Source: an uncultured Christensenella sp. (lineage in GTDB: Bacteria > Bacillota > Clostridia > Christensenellales > UBA3700). Taken from it: DNA of 40,621 nucleotides. Both the position numbers and the translations under genes were made by a program. Under the pieces are notes generated by a model. That model was not told the origin of the DNA. It worked only from the letters and a program-made list of their open reading frames with translations, and made no database searches. The stretch is taken from positions 1-40,621 of the forward strand of contig CASDWJ010000031.1 in the NCBI GenBank assembly GCA_949284695.1, given 5' to 3'. Shown here in pieces: positions 28,792 through 37,746 of this stretch (position 1 is the stretch's first letter; the number at the start of each line of letters is the position of its first letter).

Positions 28792-30966
28792 TCAGATATG
28801 TTTGAGTACTCCCGAGCTTTCGGATATCGTGCGGATATTGCCGTTGTCGAACCTGACGACATAGGCGCCGCTTTGTTTTCCCGTGACCGTGCCGTCTCCG
28901 AATACCGGGTGATTGACTCTGTCTCCGGCGAGATAGGTGCGGAAGTCGGGCACCGACGGATGGGAGAGCGCATACTCGCTCGCGCGGATGTATTCGAGCG
29001 CGGTCTTAACGTATTCGTCCGTTATCTCGCCGCTCTTTTCTATCAGCGCGTCGTCGATGTTGAAGATGAAGCGCGAGGGCAGGAGCCTGCCTTTAGTCTG
29101 TATGTCGAAGCCGTCGCTGTCGGACAGGAACAATCCGTCCTGCGCTCTTGTGAACGCGACGTAAGCGACGCGGCGTTCTTCTTCCATCTCCTCTTTGTTT
29201 TCTATTTTGACGGAAGGGAACAGCCCCTCGTTGAGCGAGCAGACGAATACGTACGGGAACTCGAGCCCTTTCGCGGTATGCACGGTCATCAGCTTGACGC
29301 AGGACTCCTTGTCTTTCTTGTCTGCGTTGGATATGAGCGCGACGGCGGCAAGGTATTCTGCAAGCGTCACGCGTTCTCCCGCGTCGTCTACGAAGTCCTT
29401 TATCGCGGCTTTGAGCTCGGTCACGTTGTCAAGTCTGTTCTGATCGCCGCACAGCATCAGATATTCTTCGTAGCCGCTCTTTTTCAGCATGAAGTCGAGC
29501 AGGTCGCATATATCGGTATCCGTATTTTGCGCGAGAGTTCTGCCGTCCTCTATCGCGGCGAGCAGTTTTTTCGCGCCCGTCTTTTCGAACAGTACTCCGT
29601 CGGCAAGCCTCTTGAACGCCCGGTAAAGCGATATTTTTTCATTTTGCGCCAGCGCGTTTATCGCCGCCATGCGTTTTTTGCCTATGCCGCGCGCGGGCAC
29701 GTTGATTATGCGCTCGAAGGACAGATCGTCGGCAAATTCGAGCATGCGCATATACGCGATGCAGTCCTTGATCTCCTTGCGCTGGTAGAACTCCACGCCG
29801 CTGTATATCGCATAAGGTATCCCGTATTTGAGGAAAGCGTCCTCTACGGGTCGGGACATATAGTTGCTGCGGTAGAGCACGGCTATATCGCCGAGGGGCA
29901 CGCCGTCTTTGTTGAGTCTCAGCACGCGCTCTGCGATATACTCGCATTCTTCCTGCCTGACGCGCGCGTGGTGGTAGTGCACTTTTATGCCGCTGTCCCT
30001 GACGGCGCGCAGGTCTTTTTTCAGCCTTGAGGTATTGTGCTTTATCAGTGAGTTACCCACGCTGAGTATCTCGGGCGTGGAGCGGTAATTCCTGTCAAGC
30101 ACGATCGTAGTCACGTTGTCGAACGTCTTGTCGAAGTCGAGGAAGATGCGTATATCTGCGCCGCGCCAGGTGTATATCGTCTGATCGGGGTCGCCGACGA
30201 CGAACAGGTTTTTGTTGAGCAGAGAGAGAGTCTTGACGAGTCTGTATTCGGGCTCGGATACGTCCTGAAACTCGTCGACCTGAATGTATTCGAACTGTCT
30301 TTGCCATCTTTCTTTAGCGTCGGGAAACTGATCGAATATCTCAAGCGTGAAGAAAACGAGGTCGTCGAAGTCGACGAAGTAATTCCTGCGTTGCAGTTCG
30401 AGATACTTTTTTATCACGAAGTCGTACGTGCCTTTTTCGTCCGCCCGCGGCAGTCCCGGCGCGGCGGTCTGCCCGCTCGGGTCGCTGAAGTAGGGCACGT
30501 AACCGTATTTTCCCTTGTATACGCCTATCGCGTCGAGGCACTTCTTGTAGCTGTGATCCTTGAGAGTGAGCCCGTTTTCTTCGTATATCTTTTTGAGCAG
30601 AGACTTCTGATCGTCCTCGTCCATTATCATGAAGGTAGACGGGTAGTGCAGGCGGTGTATCTCCTCTTTGAGGATCTTGTTGCACGCGCCGTGTATCGTC
30701 AGTATCCAACCCCCGTCCTCGTCGGGCATATAGCGCTGAATGCGCTTTTTCATCTCCCTCGCCGCCTTGTTGGTAAAGGTGACCGCAAGGATATGAGAGG
30801 GCGCGACGCCGAGTATCTTTGAGATATACACGTAGCGCGTAGTCAGCACTCTTGTCTTGCCGCTGCCCGCGCCCGCGACTACGCGCACGTAGCCTTCGGT
30901 CGAAGTCACAGCGGTTCTCTGTTCGGGATTGAGCGGTTTTAAAAGAGTATGAGACAGATCTGACAT
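28792..30966 (-). CDS. pcrA: ATP-dependent DNA helicase, UvrD/PcrA family
   Basis: 724 residues from the ATG at 30966, preceded by GGAGGGG. A start 27 nt further upstream would lie inside the -10 box. SF1A motifs: Walker A AGAGSGKT (31-38), TFTNKAAREMKKR (Ia), QVDEFQDVS (II), GDPDQTIYTWRGA (III), RNYRSTPEIL (IV), TVHTAKGLEFPYVFV (V), and EERRVAYVAFTRAQ (VI). The C-terminal about 45 residues (HPVFGDGTVTGKQSGAYVVR) match the small tudor-like tail by which PcrA binds RNA polymerase. A 3'-5' helicase for repair and replication-transcription conflict. Transcribed alone. Confidence 0.95.
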   Translation of the reverse strand: MSDLSHTLLKPLNPEQRTAVTSTEGYVRVVAGAGSGKTRVLTTRYVYISKILGVAPSHILAVTFTNKAAREMKKRIQRYMPDEDGGWILTIHGACNKILKEEIHRLHYPSTFMIMDEDDQKSLLKKIYEENGLTLKDHSYKKCLDAIGVYKGKYGYVPYFSDPSGQTAAPGLPRADEKGTYDFVIKKYLELQRRNYFVDFDDLVFFTLEIFDQFPDAKERWQRQFEYIQVDEFQDVSEPEYRLVKTLSLLNKNLFVVGDPDQTIYTWRGADIRIFLDFDKTFDNVTTIVLDRNYRSTPEILSVGNSLIKHNTSRLKKDLRAVRDSGIKVHYHHARVRQEECEYIAERVLRLNKDGVPLGDIAVLYRSNYMSRPVEDAFLKYGIPYAIYSGVEFYQRKEIKDCIAYMRMLEFADDLSFERIINVPARGIGKKRMAAINALAQNEKISLYRAFKRLADGVLFEKTGAKKLLAAIEDGRTLAQNTDTDICDLLDFMLKKSGYEEYLMLCGDQNRLDNVTELKAAIKDFVDDAGERVTLAEYLAAVALISNADKKDKESCVKLMTVHTAKGLEFPYVFVCSLNEGLFPSVKIENKEEMEEERRVAYVAFTRAQDGLFLSDSDGFDIQTKGRLLPSRFIFNIDDALIEKSGEITDEYVKTALEYIRASEYALSHPSVPDFRTYLAGDRVNHPVFGDGTVTGKQSGAYVVRFDNGNIRTISESSGVLKHI

Positions 30967-30992
30967 TTTCCCCTCCATGGAATGGTAACACA

Positions 30993-31021
30993 ATTATAGC
31001 ATTGTGAATAAATGTTCGCAA
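30993..31021 (-). promoter_or_regulatory. Promoter of pcrA
   Basis: Minus strand: TTGCGA (31016-31021), 17-nt spacer, TATAAT (30993-30998), with the start codon 27 nt after the -10 box. Confidence 0.72.
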
Positions 31022-31183
31022 GAGGGTAAATGCGAACAAAACGTAATATTATTTTTATTGACGAAAATTCAACAGGATACAGACTGTATTAAAAGTTTCA
31101 GGCGCGTCGCAACGGGTCGGAGCGGCGCGTCGGCAGACATGCTGCGGCGCTTTTGCGAGGACGAGCGAAAACAAAGCCTCGCG

Positions 31184-31955
31184 TCAGTCTTTTTTCGAGA
31201 AGAAGAAAAGTTCTTTCCCGTTTTCGTCGACCGCCTTGCGCGGGATTATATTCATGTGCTTTTCAAGCGCGCCGCTTGCGAGCAGTTCTTCGGGAGTGCC
31301 GAAGAAGGCGTTTTTGCCGTCGTCGACGAGCAGTACGTTGTCGGCGATCTCCGTTGCCTGCGCCAAGTCGTGCATGACGACTATCACGCATTTGCCCTGC
31401 GCTTTGAGCGATCTTATCAGTTCAAGCACTTCGAACTGGCAACTCATATCGAGGAAAGTGGTCGGCTCGTCAAGAAGCATTATCTGCGTCTGTTGCGCAA
31501 GGAGCATGGCGATATATACGCGCTGGCGCTGACCGCCCGAAAGCTCCGATACGTCCTTATCTGCGAATTGCAGAGTGTCGGTCGCTTGCATGCAGTCGTC
31601 GACTATCGCTTTGTCTTTTGCGGAAGCTATTCTCGGGAAAGGGAGATAGGGGAATCTGCCGTGCATGACGAGAGTGCGCGCGGATATCGAAGGCACGTTC
31701 CTGACCTGCGGGAGCACGGCAACCGTGCGGGCGAGTTCTCTGACGGGATACTCAACGAGGTTTCTGCCGTTGATTACTACTTGTCCCGCAAAAGTCTTTA
31801 TCTGACGTGCGACCGTTTTGAGCAGAGTGCTTTTGCCGGAGCCGTTGGCGCCGATCACCGCGGTGACCGTTGACGGAGCGAAAGAACACGAAAAATCCTT
31901 GAGCACATATTCGTTTTTGGAGTAACCCGAGAATACGTTCAAGAGAGAGTATCAT
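31184..31955 (-). pseudogene. FecE-type ABC importer ATPase, frameshifted at its N-terminus
   Basis: ATPase of the iron-siderophore/heme/cobalamin importer family. The body is intact: GANGSGKST (Walker A), LSGGQRQRVYIAMLLAQQ (signature), IMLLDEPTTFLD (Walker B) and VVMHDLAQA (switch His). The natural start is the ATG at 31955, in an ATGA overlap with the permease stop and behind GGGAGG. It reads MILSLE and then goes out of frame. The expected continuation NVFSGYSKNEYVLKDF is in another frame, as if two bases were lost near 31939. A TTG at 31942 could start a version lacking the first strand. Non-function or a sequencing error are both possible; the truncated permease beside it favours real decay. 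Confidence 0.65.
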
Positions 31956-32167
31956 TTCGCACCTCCCACCGAAGGTCTTTTCTTCCTGAAAAGAAGCACG
32001 AGGAAGAATGGCACTCCGATCACCGAAAGAAGTATGCCGACAGTCAGTTCGTATGGCGCGAACAGAGTGCGCGCGAGCACGTCGCACAAAATCGTAAGTA
32101 CGGCGCCGAACAGAGCCGAGACGGGCACGACCAGTCTGTTGTCCTTGCCGACGAGCCGCCTTATCAA
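31952..32167 (-). pseudogene. FecCD-family permease, C-terminal stump
   Basis: Only about 71 C-terminal residues: IRRLVGKDNRLVVPVSALFG, then LCDVLARTLFAPYELTVGIL and VIGVPFFLVLLFRKKR. This is the highly conserved end of FecCD permeases (normally about 330 residues). The homology begins abruptly at 32167 with no proper start codon or promoter upstream, so about 80 percent of the gene is gone. The stop codon overlaps the original ATPase start. No substrate-binding protein gene is present. Confidence 0.85.
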
Positions 32168-32240
32168 TCAAAGGAGAGGGGGATCGTTAAAAATCTGACG
32201 AAAAAAAGGGAAGGGTATGCGTATGCGGCGCGCCTTACTT

Positions 32241-32263
32241 TTAAGCGCGGTTTTCGCCGCGCT
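32241..32263 (-). terminator. Hairpin after the zinc-ribbon gene, weak terminator
   Basis: Minus strand: AGCGCGG, 6-nt loop, CCGCGCT (32244-32263), followed by a short TAAAAGT tail with few T. It begins 6 nt after the stop codon. Confidence 0.5.
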
Positions 32264-32269
32264 ACGCGA

Positions 32270-33187
32270 TCAGGAGATCAGCGCTTCTATGAGTTTCCAT
32301 ATCCCGATCAGCGCGCCGACCGCGATCAGGACGAGCAATGGCTTTAATATATATTTGAAAAAGCTCTCTTTCTTAGCGTTTTTTCTGCCGTAAAATCTGC
32401 GGCAGTATTCTCTGACCGCGGGGTCGAGGTTGAGCGGCACGCCGTAAACGTCCTTGTCAGCCACGGCGTACGTCATCGCGGCGTCGGGGCACGCTTCGAG
32501 ACGTTTCAGGTCGTCGGACGGGTCGTAGTCTTTGACGGCGGCGCACGAGGCTTTTATCAGAAAAGCGCGCGCACGGGCGGAGAACGGCCTCTGTGACGTC
32601 AGGTTTTTCGCAAGGATCAGCGCTTCGTCGAGGTTTTCTATCCTGATCAGTTCTTCGCCTTGCTTTATACGTTCGAGCAACGCGGAGTTGGAGAGGCAGA
32701 TTCCGCGTATTTTTTCGTATACGGCTCTGTTTTCTTCGTCGCATGAATTTATCAGGGACGGATAATCTTCGAGATCTTGAGGATCTTTCGGATAAAAGGC
32801 GAGTTCGGTCTCGCTCTTTGCGTTCACAGAGGCGAGCAGTCTCAGCCTCGCGGCGGCGAAGTTGTCTGAAGGAACGCCTTTGAGAAAGTCTTTGACCTTG
32901 AAGAATTCACCGTCTGCAAGCGCGCGTCCGGCGGCTTTGAGCTTGCTTTTTACGAGATCGTCGTCAGAGCACGAGACAGTTCCGCTTGCCGCGTTTATCC
33001 GATACGTATCGAGATTTTCGTCCGCAAGTTTTGCAAATTCTTCGAGAGAAAGAGAGTCCGCGCCCTCGGGCGCAATCGGTCTTTCGAGCCTGAAATATAC
33101 CGAGCCGCAGTAATCGCAGGTCATATATCCGTCGCACGCTCGCAACGCCGCGCCGCATGATCTGCATTTCATATCCACAAGCGTCAT
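32270..33187 (-). CDS. Zinc-ribbon protein with helical repeat body and C-terminal membrane anchor
   Basis: 305 residues. I do not recognise a named family. N-terminus: four-cysteine zinc ribbon CRSCGAAL...CDYCGSVY (about residues 8-31). Middle (about 45-250): alpha-helical, with TPR-like spacing (AAARLRLLASVNAKSE, NLDEALILAKNLTSQRPFSARARAFLIKASC). C-terminus: basic segment (RRFYGRKNAKKES), then one hydrophobic helix (YILKPLLVLIAVGALIGIWK) ending the protein, so it is probably tail-anchored with the body in the cytosol. The start at 33187 has GGGAGG upstream; a second ATG five codons later is possible. It has its own promoter. The role is unknown. Confidence 0.8.
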   Translation of the reverse strand: MTLVDMKCRSCGAALRACDGYMTCDYCGSVYFRLERPIAPEGADSLSLEEFAKLADENLDTYRINAASGTVSCSDDDLVKSKLKAAGRALADGEFFKVKDFLKGVPSDNFAAARLRLLASVNAKSETELAFYPKDPQDLEDYPSLINSCDEENRAVYEKIRGICLSNSALLERIKQGEELIRIENLDEALILAKNLTSQRPFSARARAFLIKASCAAVKDYDPSDDLKRLEACPDAAMTYAVADKDVYGVPLNLDPAVREYCRRFYGRKNAKKESFFKYILKPLLVLIAVGALIGIWKLIEALIS

Positions 33188-33210
33188 AAAAGCCTCCCTT
33201 ATCTATCTAT

Positions 33211-33239
33211 AAATTACTATGAAAACGCACGGTTGTCAA
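33211..33239 (-). promoter_or_regulatory. Promoter of the zinc-ribbon gene
   Basis: Minus strand: TTGACA (33234-33239), 17-nt spacer, TAATTT (33211-33216). Confidence 0.6.
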
Positions 33240-33340
33240 TACCGCAGACGTCGGACGTCGCGAAATCTCAGGCTTTCGTGGCGGCAGAGGATGCGTCCTT
33301 GCGGGGGAATGAGACAAAGACGGGATTTTCAAAAAAAGTA

Positions 33341-33369
33341 TTGATTATATGACGGATACGGGCTATATT
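33341..33369 (+). promoter_or_regulatory. Promoter of the GH31 gene
   Basis: TTGATT (33341-33346), 17-nt spacer, TATATT (33364-33369). Confidence 0.65.
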
Positions 33370-33411
33370 ATTACTTGAGGGGAAACCCTACCAAAAAAAG
33401 GCAGGTGTTGT

Positions 33412-35760
33412 ATGAAAAGATTCAAGGTTGAAACGCAGGCGGCTGTTCCGCAGGAATTTACCGTGTGCGGCGAGGGTTGGAGGATAAGCGTCCTCGATGA
33501 CAGGCTGATCAGAGTCGAGACGGGAGAAACGTGCGATCTTCCCACGCAATGCGTGTGGTACAGAGATCCGCTTCCCGTAAAGTTCAGCGTGACTAAAGAA
33601 GGAAGAGTGACCGTGATAGACACGCAAAAGACCCGCTTTTGCTTCGATACGGTCAGAAAGAAGATCGTCGGGATAAAGCTCTCCGACGGCAGAGAGGTCA
33701 GGAATTTTTCGAAAGGGGTCTTGCCGGGTACGCGCCGCACTCTCGATATGACTGACGGCAAGGCGAGGCTGGGCAAGAGCGTCGTGTCGAAAAACGGAGT
33801 CGCGGTGCTCGACGACTCGCGTTCTCTCGTTCTCAGAGACGACAAGATTGAGCAGAGAGGCAAGTGCAGCGACAAATACTATTTCGCTTACGGCAACGAT
33901 TACAGGGCGGCGATCCGCGCGCTTTACAGGATCACCGGCTTCACCCCGCTTCTGCCCAGGTTCGTGTTCGGCAACTGGTGGAGCAGATACAAGGCGTACA
34001 CTCAGGACGAATACGTCGGGCTTATGCGCAAGTTTATCGACAAGAAGATACCCGTGACGGTCGCGACGATCGATATGGACTGGCATTGGGTAGACGTGGT
34101 CGAACGCTTCGGCAAAGAGGCGAAAGCGGTGCCGACCGACAACGTCATAGACAGAGTGATATACGCGTCCATTCCCGGGTGGACGGGTTACAGCTGGAAT
34201 ACGGAACTTTTTCCCGATCACCGCGCTATGCTCGATTTCCTCAACGCCAACGGTTTCAGGGTCACGCTCAATCTGCATCCCGCGCAGGGAGTCAGATTTT
34301 TTGAGGATCAATATAAAGAGGTCTGCAAGATCTGCGGCGTTGATCCCGCTTCACGCGCGCCCGTGCCGTTCTCGCTCGGCAACGAAAAATTTCTGCAGGC
34401 GTATTTCGACGTGCTTCACAGACCTTATCAGCGCGAGGGGGTGCGTTTCTGGTGGATAGACTGGCAACAGGGCAAGAACAGCGACGTCAAGGGGCTTGAC
34501 CCGCTCTGGGCGCTCAACCATTATCATACGCTGGATATGCGCGACGAGGGAAAGAGAGCGGTTATACTGTCGCGTTACGCTGGTATAGGGAGCCACAGAT
34601 ATCCGCTCGGTTTCAGCGGCGACAGCGCGATGACATGGAAAACGCTGGATTTTCAGCCTTATATGACGGCTTCTGCGACCAACGTCGGATATACCTGGTG
34701 GAGCCACGATATAGGCGGACACCACAGGGGCTACAAAGACGAGGAGCTGTACCTAAGATGGCTGCAACTGGGAGTGTTCAGTCCTGTCAACAGGCTACAT
34801 TCGACGAGCAACGAGTTTATGGGCAAGGAGCCGTGGAACACGAGCAAGGCGACAGAGCGCGCCGCGACCGACTATCTCAGGCTGAGGCACAGGCTGATAC
34901 CTTATCTGTATTCGATGAACTATCTGACCGCGACCGAGGGGCGCGCGCTATGCGAGCCGATGTATTATTCTTACGACTGCAAAGAAGCGTACAAGGCGAA
35001 AAACCAGTATGCGTTCGGCACGCAGCTCGTCGTCGCGCCGATAACGCGCAAGTCCGACCCCAAGACAAAACTCGCGCATACGGCGCTGTGGGTGCCCGAG
35101 AACGAAGTTTATACAGATATTTTCACGGGCAGGAAGTACGCTGGCGGAACTTACGAGATATACCGCGACGCCGAGGATTTCCCCGTATTCGCGAAAAAGG
35201 GAAGCATAATCCCGCTTTACAAGGACGCGACAGACAATTCGCTCGCGCCCGACAAGCCGCTCGAGATATGGATATACGCGGGCGACGGAGAGTTCGAACT
35301 CTACGAGGACGACGGCGACAGTCTCGATTACGAAAAAGGTGCGTTCTGCACTACGAGGATATCGGCAGAGAAAGAGGGAAAGAGGCTCGTCGTCAGACTT
35401 TCGTCTCAGGGTGACCTTGATGTGCTTCCCAAGGGCAGAGAGATCACGCTCGCCTTCCGCGACGTGGAAAAAGCGGTCGTCAGCGGCGGCAAAGCGGAGA
35501 GCGTGAACGGACAAGTGCGCGTGACGTTCGTCTACGAAGGCAAAGATAAAGAGATCGTGCTCGAAAATTGCGAGTACGACATAGGCAAGTCGTACGGCGA
35601 AGAACTGATAAAAACGGTGTCGAAGTATCAGTGCCCGAATCGGAAAAAATCCGCGTTCTACCGCTTCCTCGGCGGAGTTCAGGATTCGGGAGCGGGCATT
35701 CCCTCCCGTTACTACGGACCGATAAAAGAAATTCAGAAAATGCAGACTTACCTCGACTAG
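33412..35760 (+). CDS. Glycoside hydrolase family 31 (alpha-glucosidase/alpha-xylosidase-like)
   Basis: 782 residues with no signal peptide, so cytosolic. An N-terminal beta-sandwich (about 1-165) precedes the catalytic barrel: FGNWWSRYKAYTQDEY, ATIDMDWHWVDV, probable nucleophile Asp350 in WWIDWQQG, SRYAGIGSHRYPLGFSGDS with probable acid/base Asp404, TASATNVGYTWWSHDIGGHH, then the C-terminal sandwich with FPVFAKKGSIIPLY and ELYEDDGDSLDYEKG. Family members act on alpha-glucosides, alpha-xylosides or related oligosaccharides. The WIDWQQG variant prevents a firm choice of substrate. The ribosome-binding site is weak. The phosphatase gene follows after 31 nt. Confidence 0.9.
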   Translation: MKRFKVETQAAVPQEFTVCGEGWRISVLDDRLIRVETGETCDLPTQCVWYRDPLPVKFSVTKEGRVTVIDTQKTRFCFDTVRKKIVGIKLSDGREVRNFSKGVLPGTRRTLDMTDGKARLGKSVVSKNGVAVLDDSRSLVLRDDKIEQRGKCSDKYYFAYGNDYRAAIRALYRITGFTPLLPRFVFGNWWSRYKAYTQDEYVGLMRKFIDKKIPVTVATIDMDWHWVDVVERFGKEAKAVPTDNVIDRVIYASIPGWTGYSWNTELFPDHRAMLDFLNANGFRVTLNLHPAQGVRFFEDQYKEVCKICGVDPASRAPVPFSLGNEKFLQAYFDVLHRPYQREGVRFWWIDWQQGKNSDVKGLDPLWALNHYHTLDMRDEGKRAVILSRYAGIGSHRYPLGFSGDSAMTWKTLDFQPYMTASATNVGYTWWSHDIGGHHRGYKDEELYLRWLQLGVFSPVNRLHSTSNEFMGKEPWNTSKATERAATDYLRLRHRLIPYLYSMNYLTATEGRALCEPMYYSYDCKEAYKAKNQYAFGTQLVVAPITRKSDPKTKLAHTALWVPENEVYTDIFTGRKYAGGTYEIYRDAEDFPVFAKKGSIIPLYKDATDNSLAPDKPLEIWIYAGDGEFELYEDDGDSLDYEKGAFCTTRISAEKEGKRLVVRLSSQGDLDVLPKGREITLAFRDVEKAVVSGGKAESVNGQVRVTFVYEGKDKEIVLENCEYDIGKSYGEELIKTVSKYQCPNRKKSAFYRFLGGVQDSGAGIPSRYYGPIKEIQKMQTYLD

Positions 35761-35791
35761 TCGGGCGTATCTCTGCGATCGGAGACGGTTT

Positions 35792-36478
35792 ATGGATTAT
35801 TGCATATCCGACATACACGGGCAATACGATCTGTTCTGCAGGCTTATGGACAGGATAGATTTCGGGAGCGGAGACAGACTTTTCGTCATGGGCGACATGA
35901 TAGACAAAAGTCCCGACAGCGTGCGCCTCGTCAAGCTCGTTTTTTCGATGCCCGACGTCTATCCGATCGCGGGTAACCACGAACACGTATTTCTCAATTA
36001 CTATCACAACCTGATGAGAGAAAGCGAGGATTACGATGCGGTGCTCGAAAAGCTAAGGAATTATTTTGCGGACGGAAGCCTGCTTGATTGGGCTATCGTA
36101 GATCAGCTGGAAGCGCTCCCGTATTACACCGAGACGGAACGCTTCATAGGCGTGCACGCAGGGCTGAAGGTAAAGGACGGCAGACTGCTTACGGTCGCGG
36201 AGACGCCCGTCAATACGCTCGTCTGCGACCGCGCATTCAAAGAGCCCGATCTGCTTCCCGAGGGCGGCAAGTGCGTGTTTTTCGGGCATACACCTACGTG
36301 GTACCTGACGGGCGGCAAAAACGAAATACTGTTCTATCCCCGTGCGGGCGCGTCGGCAAGGAGCACGCGCATAGAGGACTACAGCAAAGTGCACCTCGAC
36401 ACCGACGTCTGCCTTACCGGCGTTCTCGGATGCGTCGCGGTGGATACCTGCGAGTGTTTTTATGTAAAAAAGAAATGA
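35792..36478 (+). CDS. Calcineurin-like metallophosphatase (PrpA/ApaH type)
   Basis: 228 residues. Binuclear metal phosphoesterase motifs: SDIHGQYD (Asp7, His9), GDMIDKSPDS (Asp35, Asp38), GNHEHVFL (Asn62, His63), GVHAGL and FGHTPTWYLTGG. This arrangement fits the serine/threonine phosphatase / diadenosine tetraphosphatase-like group; the substrate is not determinable. It is 31 nt downstream of the GH31 gene with no promoter seen, so probably cotranscribed. Confidence 0.88.
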   Translation: MDYCISDIHGQYDLFCRLMDRIDFGSGDRLFVMGDMIDKSPDSVRLVKLVFSMPDVYPIAGNHEHVFLNYYHNLMRESEDYDAVLEKLRNYFADGSLLDWAIVDQLEALPYYTETERFIGVHAGLKVKDGRLLTVAETPVNTLVCDRAFKEPDLLPEGGKCVFFGHTPTWYLTGGKNEILFYPRAGASARSTRIEDYSKVHLDTDVCLTGVLGCVAVDTCECFYVKKK

Positions 36479-36501
36479 CCGTCGATATGGTGACGAGTAC
36501 A

Positions 36502-36534
36502 AAAAGCGCGCATAAATCGTTTGACTTATGCGCG
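36502..36534. terminator. Convergent terminator between the phosphatase and M24 genes
   Basis: CGCGCATAA (36507-36515), 10-nt loop, TTATGCGCG (36526-36534). On the minus strand it is followed by five T (36501-36505), so it mainly ends the TIR/M24 operon, 25 nt after the M24 stop. The plus side has a weaker tail. Confidence 0.82.
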
Positions 36535-36558
36535 GCATAATTTTATCGCAAAATCACG

Positions 36559-37731
36559 TTACAGCAAGATGAAGTCTTTTTGTATCGGAGTGTAAACAAC
36601 GGGTTGTCTGTCTTTGATATACACGTTTATTTCCTCGCGTATGCCGAATTCCGGGGTGTAAATCCCGGGCTCGAGAGAAAACGCAATGCCGTCGATCACC
36701 GATCTCGTATCGTGTGTTTCGAAGTTGTCGATATTTACGCCGATGCCGTGGTCGGAATCTCCAACGGATATGCTATGTCCAGTTCTGTGCACGATATAGT
36801 CGCCGTAGCCGCATTCATGCAGATATCTGTTGCAGACGTCGTCGACTTCGTAGCCCGCGACTTTGCGGACAGGTAATTCGTCAGCAAGAAAATTCAGAGC
36901 CTTTTCTATGGCGTTTTTGATCACATCGAAAGGTTTTTTGTACTTTTCAGGCACGCTTTCACCGACATAGCCCATCCAAGTAATGTCTGCGAATACTGCT
37001 GACGGGTCGTCTATTTTTGCCCACATATCGATAAGAACCATGTTTCCCGGTTTTATAAGAGAAAAGTTATCCTGAGTCGGTTCGTAGTGAGGACTCGATG
37101 CGTTTTTTTCTATAGCGACTATCGGTGCGCTGTCGGTGACCATGCCGTTTTCTTGGAACCTTTTCACGATGTATTGCTGAACTTCGTACTCGCTGACGTA
37201 TCCTTGGTTTTTAATTTTTGAGGAGATAAGAGCGAAAGCCTCGTCTTTTATCATAGCGACGAGGCGCGCGGCTTCTTTATGAAATCCGAGAGATTTTTCG
37301 TCGAAAGTTGCGGCAAGTGCCTGAAACGCATCGGCAGAAGAAATAACGTTTTTCACGAATCTTTTGACAGAGCATACCGTGCCGTAATCGACGTAGGAAG
37401 AGCGCGGCATGAGACCGTTTTCGCTTATTTCCATCATTACGGTATTATAGCCCGACAACTTTTCTTCGAGAATCGAGTCAAGCTGTTGCCACGTATTGTA
37501 TATGCAGATATTGAAAGCCCTGGACACTTCGGATCTGCTTATGCCCAAAGAGTCGATTGCGTGGCAGATCAGAGAGTTGTCATTGTTCTTGTCTATAATG
37601 GCAAAACACTTTCTCGTGGAAAAGTTCTTGCCGAAGATGCTGACGAATGCCGGGTTTTGAGAGGCAAAATCGTAAATTACCCACGCGTCTGCGTTGTTTT
37701 CGACAAGTTGAGCGATAATTTTTTCAAACAT
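36559..37731 (-). CDS. M24 metallopeptidase family protein (Xaa-Pro peptidase-like)
   Basis: 390 residues. N-terminal creatinase-like domain (about 1-135), then the pita-bread catalytic domain. All five metal ligands are plausible: Asp235 (VLIDMWAK), Asp249 (VFADITWMG), His319 (RTGHSIS), Glu354 (SLEPGIY), Glu367 (GIREEINVY). The Asp-Asp spacing of 14 is slightly wider than the usual 11. Relatives cleave Xaa-Pro bonds, but some members have other substrates. The ribosome-binding site AAAGGAG lies in the 15-nt gap after the TIR gene stop, so both genes form one operon. The sequence is AT-richer than the core genes to the left. Confidence 0.85.
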   Translation of the reverse strand: MFEKIIAQLVENNADAWVIYDFASQNPAFVSIFGKNFSTRKCFAIIDKNNDNSLICHAIDSLGISRSEVSRAFNICIYNTWQQLDSILEEKLSGYNTVMMEISENGLMPRSSYVDYGTVCSVKRFVKNVISSADAFQALAATFDEKSLGFHKEAARLVAMIKDEAFALISSKIKNQGYVSEYEVQQYIVKRFQENGMVTDSAPIVAIEKNASSPHYEPTQDNFSLIKPGNMVLIDMWAKIDDPSAVFADITWMGYVGESVPEKYKKPFDVIKNAIEKALNFLADELPVRKVAGYEVDDVCNRYLHECGYGDYIVHRTGHSISVGDSDHGIGVNIDNFETHDTRSVIDGIAFSLEPGIYTPEFGIREEINVYIKDRQPVVYTPIQKDFILL

Positions 37732-37746
37732 AAGCTAAATTCTCCT

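Noticed and set aside
31935..31960. Programmed frameshift in the ABC ATPase
   Set aside because: I see no slippery heptamer, no downstream pseudoknot, and the shift falls within the first codons; together with the truncated permease, decay or a sequencing error is simpler.
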